Assembly (NCBI GenBank): GCA_014155875.1
Contig: JACEFZ010017425.1
Location: 496,001-560,000, forward strand
Reading direction: 5' to 3'
DNA: 64,000 nucleotides
Source: Cepaea nemoralis
Lineage: Eukaryota > Mollusca > Gastropoda > Stylommatophora > Helicidae
Shown: one piece after another, positions 11,873 through 23,020 of the stretch
Numbering within the stretch: position 1 is the first letter of the stretch
How the letters are laid out: each line of letters begins with the position of its first letter
Position numbers and translations under genes: made by a program
Notes under the pieces: generated by a model
Told to the model about the DNA's origin: nothing
Database searches by the model: none
What the model saw: only the letters and a program-made list of their open reading frames with translations

Positions 11873-11909
11873 CGCATCCCTTATCCTCATCTCGTCTTAA
11901 ATGCTCCAC
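11223..11909 (-). CDS. Charged extra ORF of element B, with an Asn tract
   Basis: 228 codons downstream of integrase. The first residues (MEHLRRDED) look like the tail of the integrase C-terminus, so the frame may be the pol extension after a frameshift and not an independent gene. Next comes a run of about 20 Asn from an (AAT)n microsatellite (11818-11871), then a highly charged, coiled-coil-prone region (RRIDRQKEREIKRRKRIREN, SSSDEDMPLLE, LRNQDRQIRLDIERKK). No signal peptide or membrane segment is seen, so it is not an envelope protein although it sits where env would be. Function unknown. Confidence 0.55.
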
Positions 11910-11973
11910 TGTGAACGTGCCACGTGTCCTGTAATTTGGTTTTTGATATTATATGATACTGGACCTAGTTTTT

Positions 11974-14245
11974 CTAAATGTAATATCCTGGAACCCAATG
12001 AGTATCAAATTTAGAGTTCCTTCTATGCTTCTTATAGTAAACTCTGTCACCTACCTTAAATTCTTGTAGTTGTGTATTTTTATCTGCGTACTTTTTCTGT
12101 CTTTCCCTAGCTTTAATTACATTACTTCTTAACCTTAAATGTGCTTTGTGCATTTCCTGTAAAATCATTTCCTGAAAATTCTCCCCCATATATTTCCGTC
12201 TAGGTTTTAACAGATTGTCAATTGGGAGTATTGGTTCTCTTCCGTGTAGCAAGTAAAATGGTGAAAAACCTGTCCCTTCATTTTGGTGTGTTCGTATTTC
12301 CCCCAGTGCTGGTCCCAAATAGAGGTCCCAGTCCCTATCATGTTCTTCTACATTTTTTTGCTAATATATTGTATAACGTCCGATGTTGTCTCTCATTTTT
12401 CGCATTTGAGGAAGGTCTATAATAAGAAGTTTTTATGTGGGCGATATTCAAATCTTGTAATAATTTCTCAAACTTTTTATTTACGAACTCCTTTCCATTG
12501 TCTGTGAGTACTGTCTGTGGGCAACTAAACCTTGGTATATATTCTTGTAGAAAAATATTAATAACAGAATCAGCGCTCTTATCTTGAATTGGATATACCT
12601 CTGGCCAAAGACTATAGCAATCCACAATATGAAGTAGATATACATTCCCCGATAGCGTTTTAGGATGAGGACCTGAAATATCTAAACTCACTTTCTGCAT
12701 TGGGAACTGAGGAATATCCGTATCTTGTAAGGGACATTTAATTGTTTTCATATTTCTTAACCTACATTTCTCACATGCGTCAACGTACTTATAAATACTT
12801 TTAAACATATTTGGCCAATAATACTTTTTCTTGAGGCTTTTGCACAATTTGTCACGGCCAAGATGTCCATTTTCGTCATGATATGCTCTTAAAACCTTGT
12901 TTTCTAACTGTTTCGAAATGTATTTCCTCAATTCTGCCTCTTCAGTTTTTTCATTCATATAGTATAACTGTCCATCTTGCTGCAATTCAATGAAATTCTT
13001 TTTGAAAGTGTTTTCAGCTGTTTCTTTCAACTTTTGTTTAATTTCTATTACTTTCGGATCTACTTCTTGTTCTTCCTTCATATTAAAATGCGGTAATTGT
13101 GGATCCTCTGCTATTGGTTCAGATTCTTGTTCTGTCTGTGAGGTTCCAAAATTTTCTCTATTCAACATGACCGAATCTATTATATTAACCTGCCAGTTTC
13201 GGTCGTCTATCTCCGGCTCTCCTTCATCTTCCGTATCCTCAGATATCTCAGAATATGGGATTCTGGACAATAAATCGGCACAAGTGTTCTGTTTGCCTGA
13301 AATGTACTCCACTTTTGCGTTATACCCTTGCAAGTTCAACGCCCACGTTTGTATTTTCCTATTTTGTACTGGAGCTTCTAGTAAAGACTTTAATGGCATG
13401 TGATCAGTTTTAATGATGAAATTTGCGTTATGTAAGTAATAATCTAGTTTCTGTAGAGCATAGTGGATAGCATATGCCTCCTTCTCAACTGTCGACCACT
13501 TTTTCTGAGATTTGCTAAGTTTGTGTGACAGAAAGTAGATTGGTCTTTCATTTTTAACTCCTGGTATTCCTGAATTTTCGCCTTCATATGGTTGCGTTAA
13601 ACATGCTCCTATAGCTTTGTCTGAAGCATCCGTATATAAAACCAATTGTTTGTTTAGATCCGGATGTGCCAACAATGGAACTGTTGTTAAACTATTTTTT
13701 AAAAAATCAAATGCTTTCTGACAATCTTCACTCCATTTAAATCTTGCGTATTTGCAAGTCAGGTTTGTAATGGGTTCTGCTATTTCTGCGAAGTTTGGAA
13801 CGAACCGACGATAGTACCCACACATACCTATAAAAGCTCGAACTTCCCTTACATTGGTTGGAGCAGGTAATTCTCTAATGACTTTCACTTTATCCTGATC
13901 TGGTTTAATTCCTTCTCTATTAATGATGTACCCCAAATACTTAGTTTCTGTTTTTAGGAATTCACATTTACTGAGTTTCAATTTAACATCGTGTAATTTT
14001 AGCCTATCAAATACTAATTTTACGTGTTTCAGGTGGTCTTGCACGTCTCCTGCTGTGTAGATTAAAATGTCATCTATATATGCTAATGCGAACTTCTGCA
14101 TGCCTTCTAATACTTGATTTATTAATAACATATAATGAAAAGGGGCTGTCCGTACGCCAAAAGGCATTCGTAAAAATTCGAACGAGCCTGCATGAGTACA
14201 AAAGGCACTTTTTTCTGAGCATCTGGTGACATGGGAATGCACCAA
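11974..14245 (-). pseudogene. pol: Pol of element B: second half of RT, RNase H and integrase
   Basis: Frame 14245-12338 continues RT from the MPFGVRTAP region with YIDDILIYT, then RNase H (LVLYTDASDKAIGACL, then IIKTDHMPLKSLL), then integrase. The integrase has an HHCC zinc-binding end (YHDENGHLG ... CEKCR) and a DDE core (SLDISGPH, LTDNGKEF, then SSNAKNERQH carrying the Glu). A frameshift at about 12330 moves the rest to 12318-11974, which holds HQNEGTGFSPFYLLHGREP and a GPY/F-like start, WVPGYYI. The 5' join to the upstream frame is also a frameshift, at about 14215. Confidence 0.88.
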
Positions 14246-16650
14246 AATCCTGACCTTGCATCTAGCGTAGTAAAGAAGGTAGACCCATTAAGCAGCCCCA
14301 AGATATCACCAATCACTGGCAATGGATAAGCTACATTCTTGGTGATTTTGTTCAGGGCCCTGTAGTCGCAGCAGAACCGGTGACTGCCATCCTTCTTGGT
14401 CACAATTACTATCGGAGATGACCATTCTGACTTGGATCTTGTTATTATTCCTGCTTTTAGCATCTCTTCTATTGCTTTTTCTACAATCTCTCTATTCCTT
14501 AGAGGAGTTCTATATGGTTTCAAACTGATTGGTGGGTGATTTCCTGTGTCTATTTCCATAGTAACTGTCCTAGTTTTACCCAACTCCAAGTCATTAATGG
14601 CAAAAACATCCTGATTTTCTCTCACTAATTCTTCTAATATTTCCTTATACTCTTGCGGAGCTTTCAATTGTGATAACAACTCTTGTTCCCTCTTCAAGAA
14701 TGCCGTTGTTTTGTCTAGTGAATGTACCTGAGATGGACGTTTTCTGAATGCATGGATCAATTCATCATTCCGTCTCTTCCAATTTCCTCTACTTCTATTT
14801 CTGGTAGTATTAATGGGGACTTCTGGATACTCATTTATTATCAATTCTTCTTTATTTGTTGTTACTATGTTGTTAAGATCATGTGCTATTTTTGCGATCA
14901 CACACCCTCTATATAATTTAATTTCCTTCCCTGTGTTGTTACAAATCATTACTGGAAAACTAAAGTGTCTGTCTAACATCGTTATTCCGTCTGTGACTTC
15001 CAACCCTGGTTCATCTATTATCTCTCTCTCTAATTCTGTTACTGTAACTGTTTGTCCTATCGAAAAATAAGGATTTTTTTTTATTTTTGCTTGTATCAGA
15101 TTGACCGTCTGTGGTTTTAAAGTCATGGATGTTTTTACTCTGACCAACGCCGATACGTGCATATCTTCCTGCAAATCAACATATACGTTTTGAAACCTCA
15201 ACTTATGTAAATCAAAATAGAGTCTTACACCATTTTTCAGTAAGAAATCCCTACCTAGGATCATATTCCTACTTAAATCTTTGACCACGTGAAAAAGATG
15301 TCTGACGTTTATTCCTCCCAAGCTAAAGTTGATCATTGTTTGTCCAATCACTTCTAAATTTTGTCCAGTAACCGAGTGAAGGATGTCCTGATTCCTAAAT
15401 ATTCTGCAATTCTTTAATATACGATATAAGAATTTTTCCTTGATCACACTGACTTGCGCTCCCGAGTCAATCAACGTTCTAATTCTAAATTTTCCTATTT
15501 CTATAATGCACGAACTGGGGTCAGTCATATTCACTGAGAACTGTTTTATCTCTCCAAGTTGAGGCCATTTTCCATGTTCTCTATTTCTACCTGTTCTCTT
15601 ATGCTTATTGTTCGGGTAATCCACATATTCCTTAATTCTTAGGGCCTTTTTATTTTCCCCCCTACCGCAGGTCCTATTCAGTAAGTGGGACGCCAGTTTC
15701 CCTGTCGTTCTTGTGCTTGCAAAATTTCTCTGCATTTCTCCGGAATTCCTATTTGGTCTACTATTCATACTTCCATTCTGTGCACTAACCTGAGCACGTC
15801 TGTTGCCACAAAATCTAAAAGTGTGTCCTCTCTGTCCGCAATACCAACAGAGCATATTTGTACCAGTTACTGTTTCTCTTATAGAATTTCTCATCTGTCT
15901 TCCTGTATTTTGATTACTTTCGTTATTATTTCCATGCAGTGTCTGTATTTCTCCCCGTCTTCTCCATCCGTACCTTGCTTGTCCTATCTCCATAGGTTCC
16001 TCAATTCTCTCTTCTCTATTTGTTCCTATTTCTCGTCCTACCCTTAGTCTAAATCTTCTTCTCAAGCTCTCCTCTTGTACCGCTATATCTACGGCCTGTG
16101 ATAACCTCGCAGGGTTTTCTCTCATTAATTTAAACTTCAGTCCATCCGACTTTATACCGTCTACAAAAATTCCAACTAACATCCTTTCTACCTCCTCACC
16201 TTGTACGTTCTGTCCCAGAAACGCCTCTTCAGCTAAATTAATTAACCTGTCACTAAATAATTGCACAGTTTCTCCACTGTTCTGCTTGGATTGTCTTAAC
16301 ACTGAGAAAGCGTGTTGCGGATCCGTGATCTCCGCATACTTGTGAGCTAGATCATCTTTAAAATGTTCCCAAGTCTCATCTGCCCCAGCTTCTAACTTCC
16401 TTCTAATATGATCTGAAACCGGTGATACAGTGGCCTGGTAAGCAATTTTTTTCTTCTCCTCGTCTGTCGCTCCTACCAAAAATGCATGTTTCTCCACCGA
16501 GGTCATCCATTTCTTGAAATCTCTCGCCTGCCCACTGAATTTTTCAATATCTGTACCTACCCCTTGCTGCTTTATTGCGGAGTTGAGTCTGCCTATTACT
16601 CTGCTCACTCCACCCAAAACCTGTGTCAAAGAAGCCTCATCTTGTGCCAT
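14122..16650 (-). pseudogene. gag-pol: Gag-Pol of element B: Gag, protease and first half of RT
   Basis: One continuous frame encodes gag and the start of pol without the gag stop seen in element A. Start chosen at MAQDEASLTQ (16650) by comparison with A; the earlier Met at 16692 is in leader sequence. Domains in order: gag core, CCHC knuckle CWYCGQRGHTFRFC, protease with IRTLIDSGAQVSVI, linker, and RT with FCCDYRALNKITKN and FTTLDARSGFW. After SPDAQKK a one-base slip in a T run (about 14211) changes frame, so the last 30 residues are not RT. RT continues in the overlapping frame starting inside 14245. Confidence 0.87.
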
Positions 16651-16744
16651 TATAATATTTTTGTTAATTATTCTAATTTCACTCAATAGCAACTATTTCA
16701 CAATTACAATATAGTTATCTATAATTAATATACCTTTTTAGGTA

Positions 16745-18082
16745 AGAATACAACGCAAAACGTATTCAAACTGTACTAGTGTCCTGTCCTTGCAAAGTTT
16801 CTCTCAAACGAGGGGCGTAACAATTACTTCTGCTTTTCGTCCCGTAAAATCTCTGGATTCAGGATCTGGCTCCTCCAAAGCGTGATGGCTTAGCTTCTTC
16901 GGAGTTCACCCTTGGACGGGCACTTCTGAACTTTGGCTTCACCCCTGGACGGGCACTTCTGAACTTTGGCTTCACCCCTGGACGGGCACTTCTGAACTTT
17001 GGATTTCTGCTCTGGTCAGGTAAACAATGCGATCAAGTAGGCTATCCTCTTCAGCAGGGTCGGCAACCATTATGCCCACCCGCCTCAGAGGAGCCCAATG
17101 CGGTTGGATCGCATACCATGCAACAGCTTTTCATTATTAGAGCGTTATTAGCTGCATGCAAAAATTGACTGAGTTTGAAGGTGAACTTGAGCGGACTTCC
17201 TATGCCATCTCTTCAGGTTGAGAGCGTGTGTTTGACAGCGTGCATCAATCAAAACCTGTAGTTTGGAGTTCACTTCTGTTGGCGGCCCTGGACAGCCTCT
17301 TGAGAATTAGTGATAACGATCAGCGGCCCTGGACAACCTCTTGAGAATTAGCGACATTCTGGCTATTGTCCTCGAAATTGATATTGTTCAGTCAACGGCC
17401 ATGGTAGGAATTGCAAATGTTTAGGCAACGGCTCTTGTAGCCCCCTTGAATTTGATACTGCAGGACAGCGGCTCTTGTAGCCCCCTTGAATTTGATACTG
17501 CAGGACAGCGGTTATTGTAGCCCCTTTGAATTTGATACTGCAGGACAGCGGCTATTGTAGCCTTCTTGAAAACAGTCTACAGTGTGGCTCTCGCAAAAGT
17601 TGTAGAACCCGCCATGTTTTCTACACGCGTTCAGTAAGGTCCTTTGAGTGTAGCCGCAGTTGTTTTCAATACATTCTCCGGGAAGTTCCCACTGAACTTG
17701 GTACTTTGTGTAGGCCGCGACAACCCAAAAATTTGAGATCCTTGAGTCTAAGGCGCCAATTTGAGTCCTCTAACAGTGCAGGAAGACTCAAAGCAATTGC
17801 ATACCGCAAGACAAGTCGATGGTGACTATAAATGACAAAGTCAAACCATACAATCCATCTGCGTTTATTCGTATCAAAACTGTAGAATATTACATGGATG
17901 AAATCGCATTCGACTTGTCAGCTTGAGCGGCAGATGGTAACTAACTTTCTAGCCTACGTCAACGCGTGAGCGTCCCTGGATACATAACTACGGGTGCTCA
18001 CGCGTGCATCAGCTAATAAGCCTATTTCCCCTTTTGCACACCCTGCCCCTTAAACCCCCTAGAACAGAACTAATCTGTTATA
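16745..18082 (-). repeat. 5' LTR of element B with internal minisatellites
   Basis: About 1.3 kb with no gene, ending at ctgttata (18082). It holds three copies of a unit near 33 bp, tgaactttggcttcacccct (16905-17000), and about four copies of a 40-bp unit, cggctcttgtagcccccttg (17428-17570). These lie at the same relative places as the minisatellites in the LTR of element A. A GCGTGAGC/GCTCACGCG inverted pair occurs at 17964-18006. The short forward open frame at 17526-17825 is a by-product of the minisatellite. Confidence 0.7.
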
Positions 18083-20630
18083 CTGGATTCAGGGGATTTG
18101 GCTATAGAAGATACTATGACAGCTGCAGCACTCGCAGAAACAAGTCTAACACGATCAGATACGCAACTGGATCAAGGGGATTTGGTTATAGAAGACGTAA
18201 TTGAGGCACAGACATGATGCCTCTTCGGGTTCAATCTCCAGAAACCCTAGCAGAAATAAGTCCGACACGAAAAAATAGGAAATTTGATAAGGCAGAAAAG
18301 GCCCTATAGTTGAGGCACAATCAGAAGATGCTATGACAGCTTCAGCACTCGCAGAAACAAGTCTAACACGATCAGACACGCAACTGGATTCAGGGGAATT
18401 GGCTATAGAAGAAGTAATTTAGGCACACATAGAACTTGTTTCTTCAGGATCAAACTCCAAAAGAACTATCAGAAACAATTCTAACACGAACAGATGCACG
18501 AACGGATCAACAAGAGCTTACACGCCAAAAGAACTAGCAAGATGACAACGCAGCATTGGAAGAAGATGCTTCCAGAGCATGAGCACTTGCATAAACAGGA
18601 AGAAACAAGTCTATCACGATCAGTTATGCAACTGGACCCCGGGAATTCAACTACAGAAGAAGTAATTGAGGCACAAACTTGCTTCTTCATTCAGAATTGG
18701 CCGTCGAAAAGTAGTTGAGGAACAAAGAGAAGATGCTATGACAGCTTCAGCACTCGCAGAAACAAATCTGAAATGATCAGTTTCGCAATTGGATCCAAAA
18801 TATTGGTTATTGAAAAAGTAATTGACGAACAGATACGCAACTTGATGATGCAGAATTGGCACTCTAAAAGTAGTTAAGGCACAAACAGAAGATGCTATGA
18901 CAGCTTCAGCACTCGCAGAAACAAGTCTAACACTATCAGTTACGCAACTGGATCAAGGGGATTTGGCTATAGAAGACGTAATCGAGGCACAAACAGAAGA
19001 TGCCTCTTCGGGTTCAATCTCCAGAAACCCTAGCAGAAATAAGTCCGACACGAAAAGATACGAAATTTGATCAGGCAGAAAAGGCCCTATAGTTAAGGCA
19101 CAAACAGAAGATGCTATGACAGGTTCAGCACTCGCAGAAACATGTCTAATACTATCAGTGACGCAACTGGATTAAGGGGATTTGGCTATAAAAGACGTAA
19201 TTGAGGCACACACAAAAGATGCCTCTTCGGGTTCAATCTCCATAAACCCTAGCAGAAACAAGGCCGTTACGAAATTTGCTCAGGCAGAATTGGCACTATA
19301 AGAAGTAGTTGAGGCACAAACAGAAGATGCTTCCGCAGAGCCTGCACGTGCTGAAACTCCAAAAGAACATGCAGACACCAGTCAATCACGATGAATTACT
19401 ACTCAGGTAGGCTTATTCTGAAAGAAGCATTGGCGGCACAAAGACAAGATGCTTTCACAAAATCAACAAGTGCTGAAAATCCAAAAGAGACTAGCAGAAA
19501 CAAGTCTAACACGATCAGATACGTAACATGATAAGGCAGCACTGGCCCACGAAAAGTAGTTGAGGCACAAACAGAAGATGCTATGACAGCTTTAGAACTC
19601 ACAGAAACAAGTCTAACACCATCAGATATGCAAATGATTCAAGGGGATTTGGCTAAATAAGACATAATAGAGGCACAAATAGAAGATGCCTTCGGATTCA
19701 ATATCTAGAAACCATCGCAGCATCGAAACGAAAAGATACGAAATTTGAATAGGGCAGAATTGGCCCTATAGTTGAGACACAAACAGAAGATGCTATAAAA
19801 GCTTAAGCACTCGCAGAAACAAGTCTATCACGATAAGATACGCAACTGGGTTCAGGGGAATTGGCTATAGAAGAAGTAATTGAGGCACAAATAGAACTTG
19901 TTTCTTCAGGATCAAACTCCAAAAGAATTAGCAGAAACAATTCTAACACGAACACGAACAGATTAACAAGAGCTTACACGCCAAAAGAACTAGCATTAAC
20001 ACGATCAGATAAGCAAGTTGACAACGCAGCATTGGAAGAAGATGCTTCCAGAGCATCAGCACTTGCAGAAACAGGAAGAAACAAGTCTAACACGATCAGT
20101 TACGCAACTGGACCCTGGGAATTCAGCTACAGAAGAAGTAATTGAGGCACAAACTTGCTTTTTCATTCAGAATTGGCACTCGAAAAGTAGTTCAGGCACA
20201 AACAGAAGATGCTATGACAGCTTCAGCACTCGCAGAAACAAGTCTAACACTATCAGCTACGCAACTGGATCAAGTTGATTTGGCTGTAGAAGACGTAATC
20301 GAGGCACAAACAGAAGATGCCTCTTCGGTTCCAATCTCCAGAAACCCTAGCAGAAATAAGTCCGACTTGAAAAGATACGAAATTTGATAAGGCAGAAAAG
20401 CCCTATAGTTAAGGCACAAACCGCTTCAGCACTCGCAGAAAGAAGTCTAACACTATCAGTTACGCAACTGGATCAAGGGGATTTCGCTATAGAAGACGTA
20501 ATTGAGGCACACACAGAAGTTGCCTCTTCGGGTTCTATCTCCATAATCCCTAGCAGAGACAAGGCCGTTACGAAATTTGCTCAGGCAGAATAGGCCCTAT
20601 AAGAAGTAGTTGAGGCACAAACAGAAGATT
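18083..20630 (+). repeat. 108-bp (36-codon) tandem repeat array, part 2
   Basis: Continues the array of 6096-8943 in the same orientation. Starts of the word acaaacagaagatgc fall at 18881, 18989, 19100, 19208 and 19316, giving spacings of 108, 111, 108 and 108; later ones are 122, 129 and 108. Most spacings are whole codons. Open stretches such as 20142-20387 read EAQTEDAMTASALAETSLT and similar. Higher-order variants exist: units with atgcctcttcgggttcaatc alternate with units with atgctatgacagcttcagc. Confidence 0.82.
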
Positions 20631-20890
20631 CTCACATTTGGTTAATAAATTTTCTTACTTGTTCAAGATTGTTGCCCTTTGGTTAACAAATTTTCCTACT
20701 TTTCATAAATTTGATTGAGATGTGGCCAAATATTTTTCCCTTTCGGGTAACAGATTTTCCTACGTTTTGCAAAGTTTCCTACTTTTCATAATTTTTGTTG
20801 AGATATTTCAGACTTTGGTCAACAGTTTTTCCTTCTTTGGTTAACCCGTTTCCTGAGTTTTGTTAAAATATTTCTTGAATTTGTCACCAA
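20631..20890 (+). repeat. Short block of the 62-bp AT-rich repeat
   Basis: Four to five diverged copies of a unit containing ggttaacaaattttcctact and ttcataagtttggttgaaat. The same family fills the centre of the palindrome (54890-56480 and 57085-58720) and 49331-49998. Here it separates the 108-bp array from the virus-like cassette V1. Confidence 0.75.
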
Positions 20891-21109
20891 TATGTGTCAT
20901 TCCCTCATCACATGACAACTATATACACCGTAAACACTAAAAAAAATTCAACAACCAAGACGCAATTATAATATATGCCTGTTTATTTTACAGTATTTCA
21001 GTACATTTTACAGTATTTCAGTACATTTTTCAAGAATAAAAATGCATAATGTCATTATACGAAATGGATGATGTGATATGAGATGGTATACATAGTATCA
21101 TCACAACAT

Positions 21110-21115
21110 TTTATT
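21110..21115 (-). terminator. Poly(A) signal AATAAA of V1
   Basis: Minus-strand AATAAA in the shared 3' end, at the same position as the signals of both palindrome arms (54674-54679 and 58931-58936). Confidence 0.55.
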
Positions 21116-21178
21116 TTCACATACAGAGCTATACACATTGTTTCTGGATTTCTTCACACCATTGTCTGAGTAGGTTGG

Positions 21179-21400
21179 TTATTTCGGTTGGTAGCCTGGT
21201 ATGTACATTTCACTTAGCACGTAGTCATAAAACTGGTCTGCTGCTTGGTGGGCTGATATCTGAGTATTGTAGATAACCGAGGCATCAATCATCTGAGTGT
21301 CGGGCACATCATGTCTTCGGACAGTCTGGGGTTTCGACGTAACGCCACGTATTTCACCATTATTCTAGGTCTTATCTCTTCCGAACTCGAAAATGTAACG
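21179..21400 (-). pseudogene. Shared C-terminal coding tail in V1
   Basis: A frame ending at 21179 reads VPDTQMIDASVIYNTQISAH and onwards to GYQP. It closely matches the end of the Q/N-rich protein in the left palindrome arm (VPDTQMLDVSVVYNTQMSVH, 54475-54545). Similarity stops abruptly near 21325, where V1 passes into its own cargo. This marks the recombination edge between the common 3' end and the variable interior. Which protein the tail belonged to first is unknown. Confidence 0.55.
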
Positions 21401-21407
21401 TCAGCAC

Positions 21408-22076
21408 TTAAGTCCCGGTAGTGAATGCGACCTTTGTGCTGGTATCAGTGGTTAGAAGTTTTTCTACCGTGTCGAAGGAGTAACGACTCAGCGGTATGTA
21501 GTGAGGTTTGTCGTAGGCGCGAAATACTGAGGTTGAGCGCTGATTCATGATAGGAACCGTCCTTAGTAGTGGTACCATGACGTCTCCGACTGGTCTCGCC
21601 GCAATGAGATCGCAGTATACGTAGACATTTTGCAGGTCGTTATTCAGGTCTATCGCCCCTTCAACTTCAATTGTATCTAGTATCTCTTGAAACGTCTCAC
21701 TAAATGTAATAGTGGCCCCGGGTTCGAGTATTTTCAAGATGCATTTCTTTGATGCATTGTCGAAATGGAATAGAGCACAGAGCTAATCGTCCACCTTCCG
21801 ATCTTTCATTAGTCGATTCAGTGCAGCTATAAACGCGTCTGGTGAACTGTAAAGGCCCGGGGGACAAGCCTTTCTTATCACTCTACCGTTTGGTGGGATG
21901 TATCTTAGCCATACTTCATTCTCTAGCACATTGCAGTAGTAGTTGGGGAATTGAATTTCGGCCAGACCCACTTCGAAATGTTGACTCACCTCAATAGTCT
22001 GCGGTAACTTGACGAAATAGTGACCTGGTGTGTTCTTGGGAAACATGTTCGGCGAAGCAATACTCGGTAATGTCAA
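21408..22076 (-). pseudogene. Penton-like minor capsid protein of Maverick/Polinton type, frameshifted
   Basis: Two frames make one broken gene. The N-terminal part (22076-21783) has the early capsid-family pattern HYFVKLPQTIEVSQHFEVGL followed by AEIQFPNYY and PPGLYSSPDAFIAALN. The C-terminal part (21737-21408) has VYVYCDLIAARPVGDVMVPL, LLRTVPI and KPHYIPLSRYSFDTVE. These are features of the penton-like proteins commonly seen in arthropod and mollusc Mavericks, recognised from family knowledge and not from a search. A frameshift lies at about 21740-21780, and another near 21410 may remove the last residues. The protein would form a capsid vertex. Confidence 0.65.
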
Positions 22077-22084
22077 TTAGAAGC

Positions 22085-22330
22085 TCATATTTTAGGGTTT
22101 CGTAGCATGTAACCCAGACAGCTGCTTAGAAGAGCGATCCACAACTTGCCTTCGACTGCGTCGACGCTGTCTCGAGACAGATTGAATAGTGATACGCCAA
22201 TGACTGTGTATATAACGACCAGTTGACAGAAGAAGCCAATCTCTAGTCGCGGCACTCGCCGACCACTCATGCACCAGAACGAATTTTTTTTCACTCTGGG
22301 CTATTTTGTGGGTTAGTTTCGACGTTGGTT
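22085..22330 (-). pseudogene. Small single-pass membrane protein of V1
   Basis: The clear part is 22294-22085, about 69 residues, with one hydrophobic span, GFFCQLVVIYTVIGVSLFNL, then a short polar stretch and a second hydrophobic run with LWIALLSSCLGYM, ending in RNPKI. This layout matches a small protein often found next to the penton gene in Maverick-like elements (family memory, not verified). A short upstream frame starting at about 22342 (MEETNVETNP) ends just before it and may be its real N-terminus, cut by an indel in the A-rich tract at 22287-22295. Confidence 0.5.
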
Positions 22331-22911
22331 TCTTCCATTACCTCTGTTTTTGACCTACTGGGTCATTACACTCTTGTCTCGGCTGTATCATTAGTTGCTA
22401 TTGGCAAATGCAAAAATCAGTGCTCGAGGCGCTCCTTGTGGGACATTGCCGGTACTAAGGACACTACTTTCTTAACTTAGCAGTAGGTATAAGGTCACCA
22501 TACAATGGTTGATATCCCACTGTGGAGTACCCGGACACGCCAGCGCTGCTCGATTGGTTACGGAAGGAGTGCAATCAAATAAGTCTGATCCACCCGTTAC
22601 ATACCACCAAATGAAATGAATGAACAAGTCAGCCAGAAAGTCACAGTACTTGCTCAAGGTTACTACCATGTTATGGACAGATCAGGACAAGTGATTATTC
22701 TAATCTCAGAATAAGCCACATGTATGCAAACATGAGGCTTGATGAATCAGCCATGTGCACGTGTTGATTGGTGTCGCAGCCAGCAGAGCACATACTCCAG
22801 CTATACGCGATTATCACCATATATCTCTTTATTATACTAGTATTGTTAGGTTAACTGTATGCCTACTTGGAGAAACACAACGAAAATGGGAAAGATTTAT
22901 CAAAAAAGCCA
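22293..22911. other. V1 intron-like and unassigned sequence
   Basis: The part next to the first exon (22775-22911) matches the intron of the palindrome arms, including ggttaactgtatgcctacttgg. Left of about 22770 the match stops, and I recognise no protein and no convincing splice acceptor. The open frame at 22472-22669 has no family features. Confidence 0.45.
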
Positions 22912-23020
22912 ACTTACTATTAGAGACTTGGCACATTGTGAACTGGTTGCTGTTCACTGAGACCGGGACTTCTAGACGGCGAATGGTGGCTGTTATATAC
23001 ACGATATCTGCTGACGAAGA
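22912..23020 (-). promoter_or_regulatory. V1 promoter, first exon and splice donor
   Basis: On the minus strand TATATAA (22999-22993) lies about 57 nt before ATG at 22936. The 19-nt first coding exon (22936-22918, MCQVSN) is followed by GTAAGT (22917-22912). The palindrome arms have the same arrangement with MWQAAN. Conservation of exon length, donor and TATA spacing across three diverged copies argues that this is functional design and not chance. Confidence 0.7.

Larger units (their letters stand above)
8944..18082 (-). mobile_element. Ty3/gypsy LTR retrotransposon B inserted in the 108-bp array
   Basis: A nearly full-length minus-strand element: 5' LTR about 16745-18082, gag-pol 16650-11974, an extra charged ORF at 11909-11223, a 3' noncoding region, a polypurine tract at 9000-8986 and only the first 42 bases of the 3' LTR (8985-8944). 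The 3' LTR is cut where the 108-bp array resumes, so no target-site duplication can be read. Domain order gag-PR-RT-RNaseH-INT is standard for Ty3/gypsy. Frames are broken in RT, near the end of integrase, and within the 3' region. Confidence 0.9.

Noticed and set aside
11223..11909. Envelope gene of element B
   Set aside because: Right position for env, but no signal peptide, transmembrane segment or Cys pattern. The protein is charged and carries an Asn tract; its first residues look like the end of integrase.
22472..22669. 65-codon frame in V1 as a viral gene
   Set aside because: No recognisable motif and no match in the palindrome arms; kept as unassigned.
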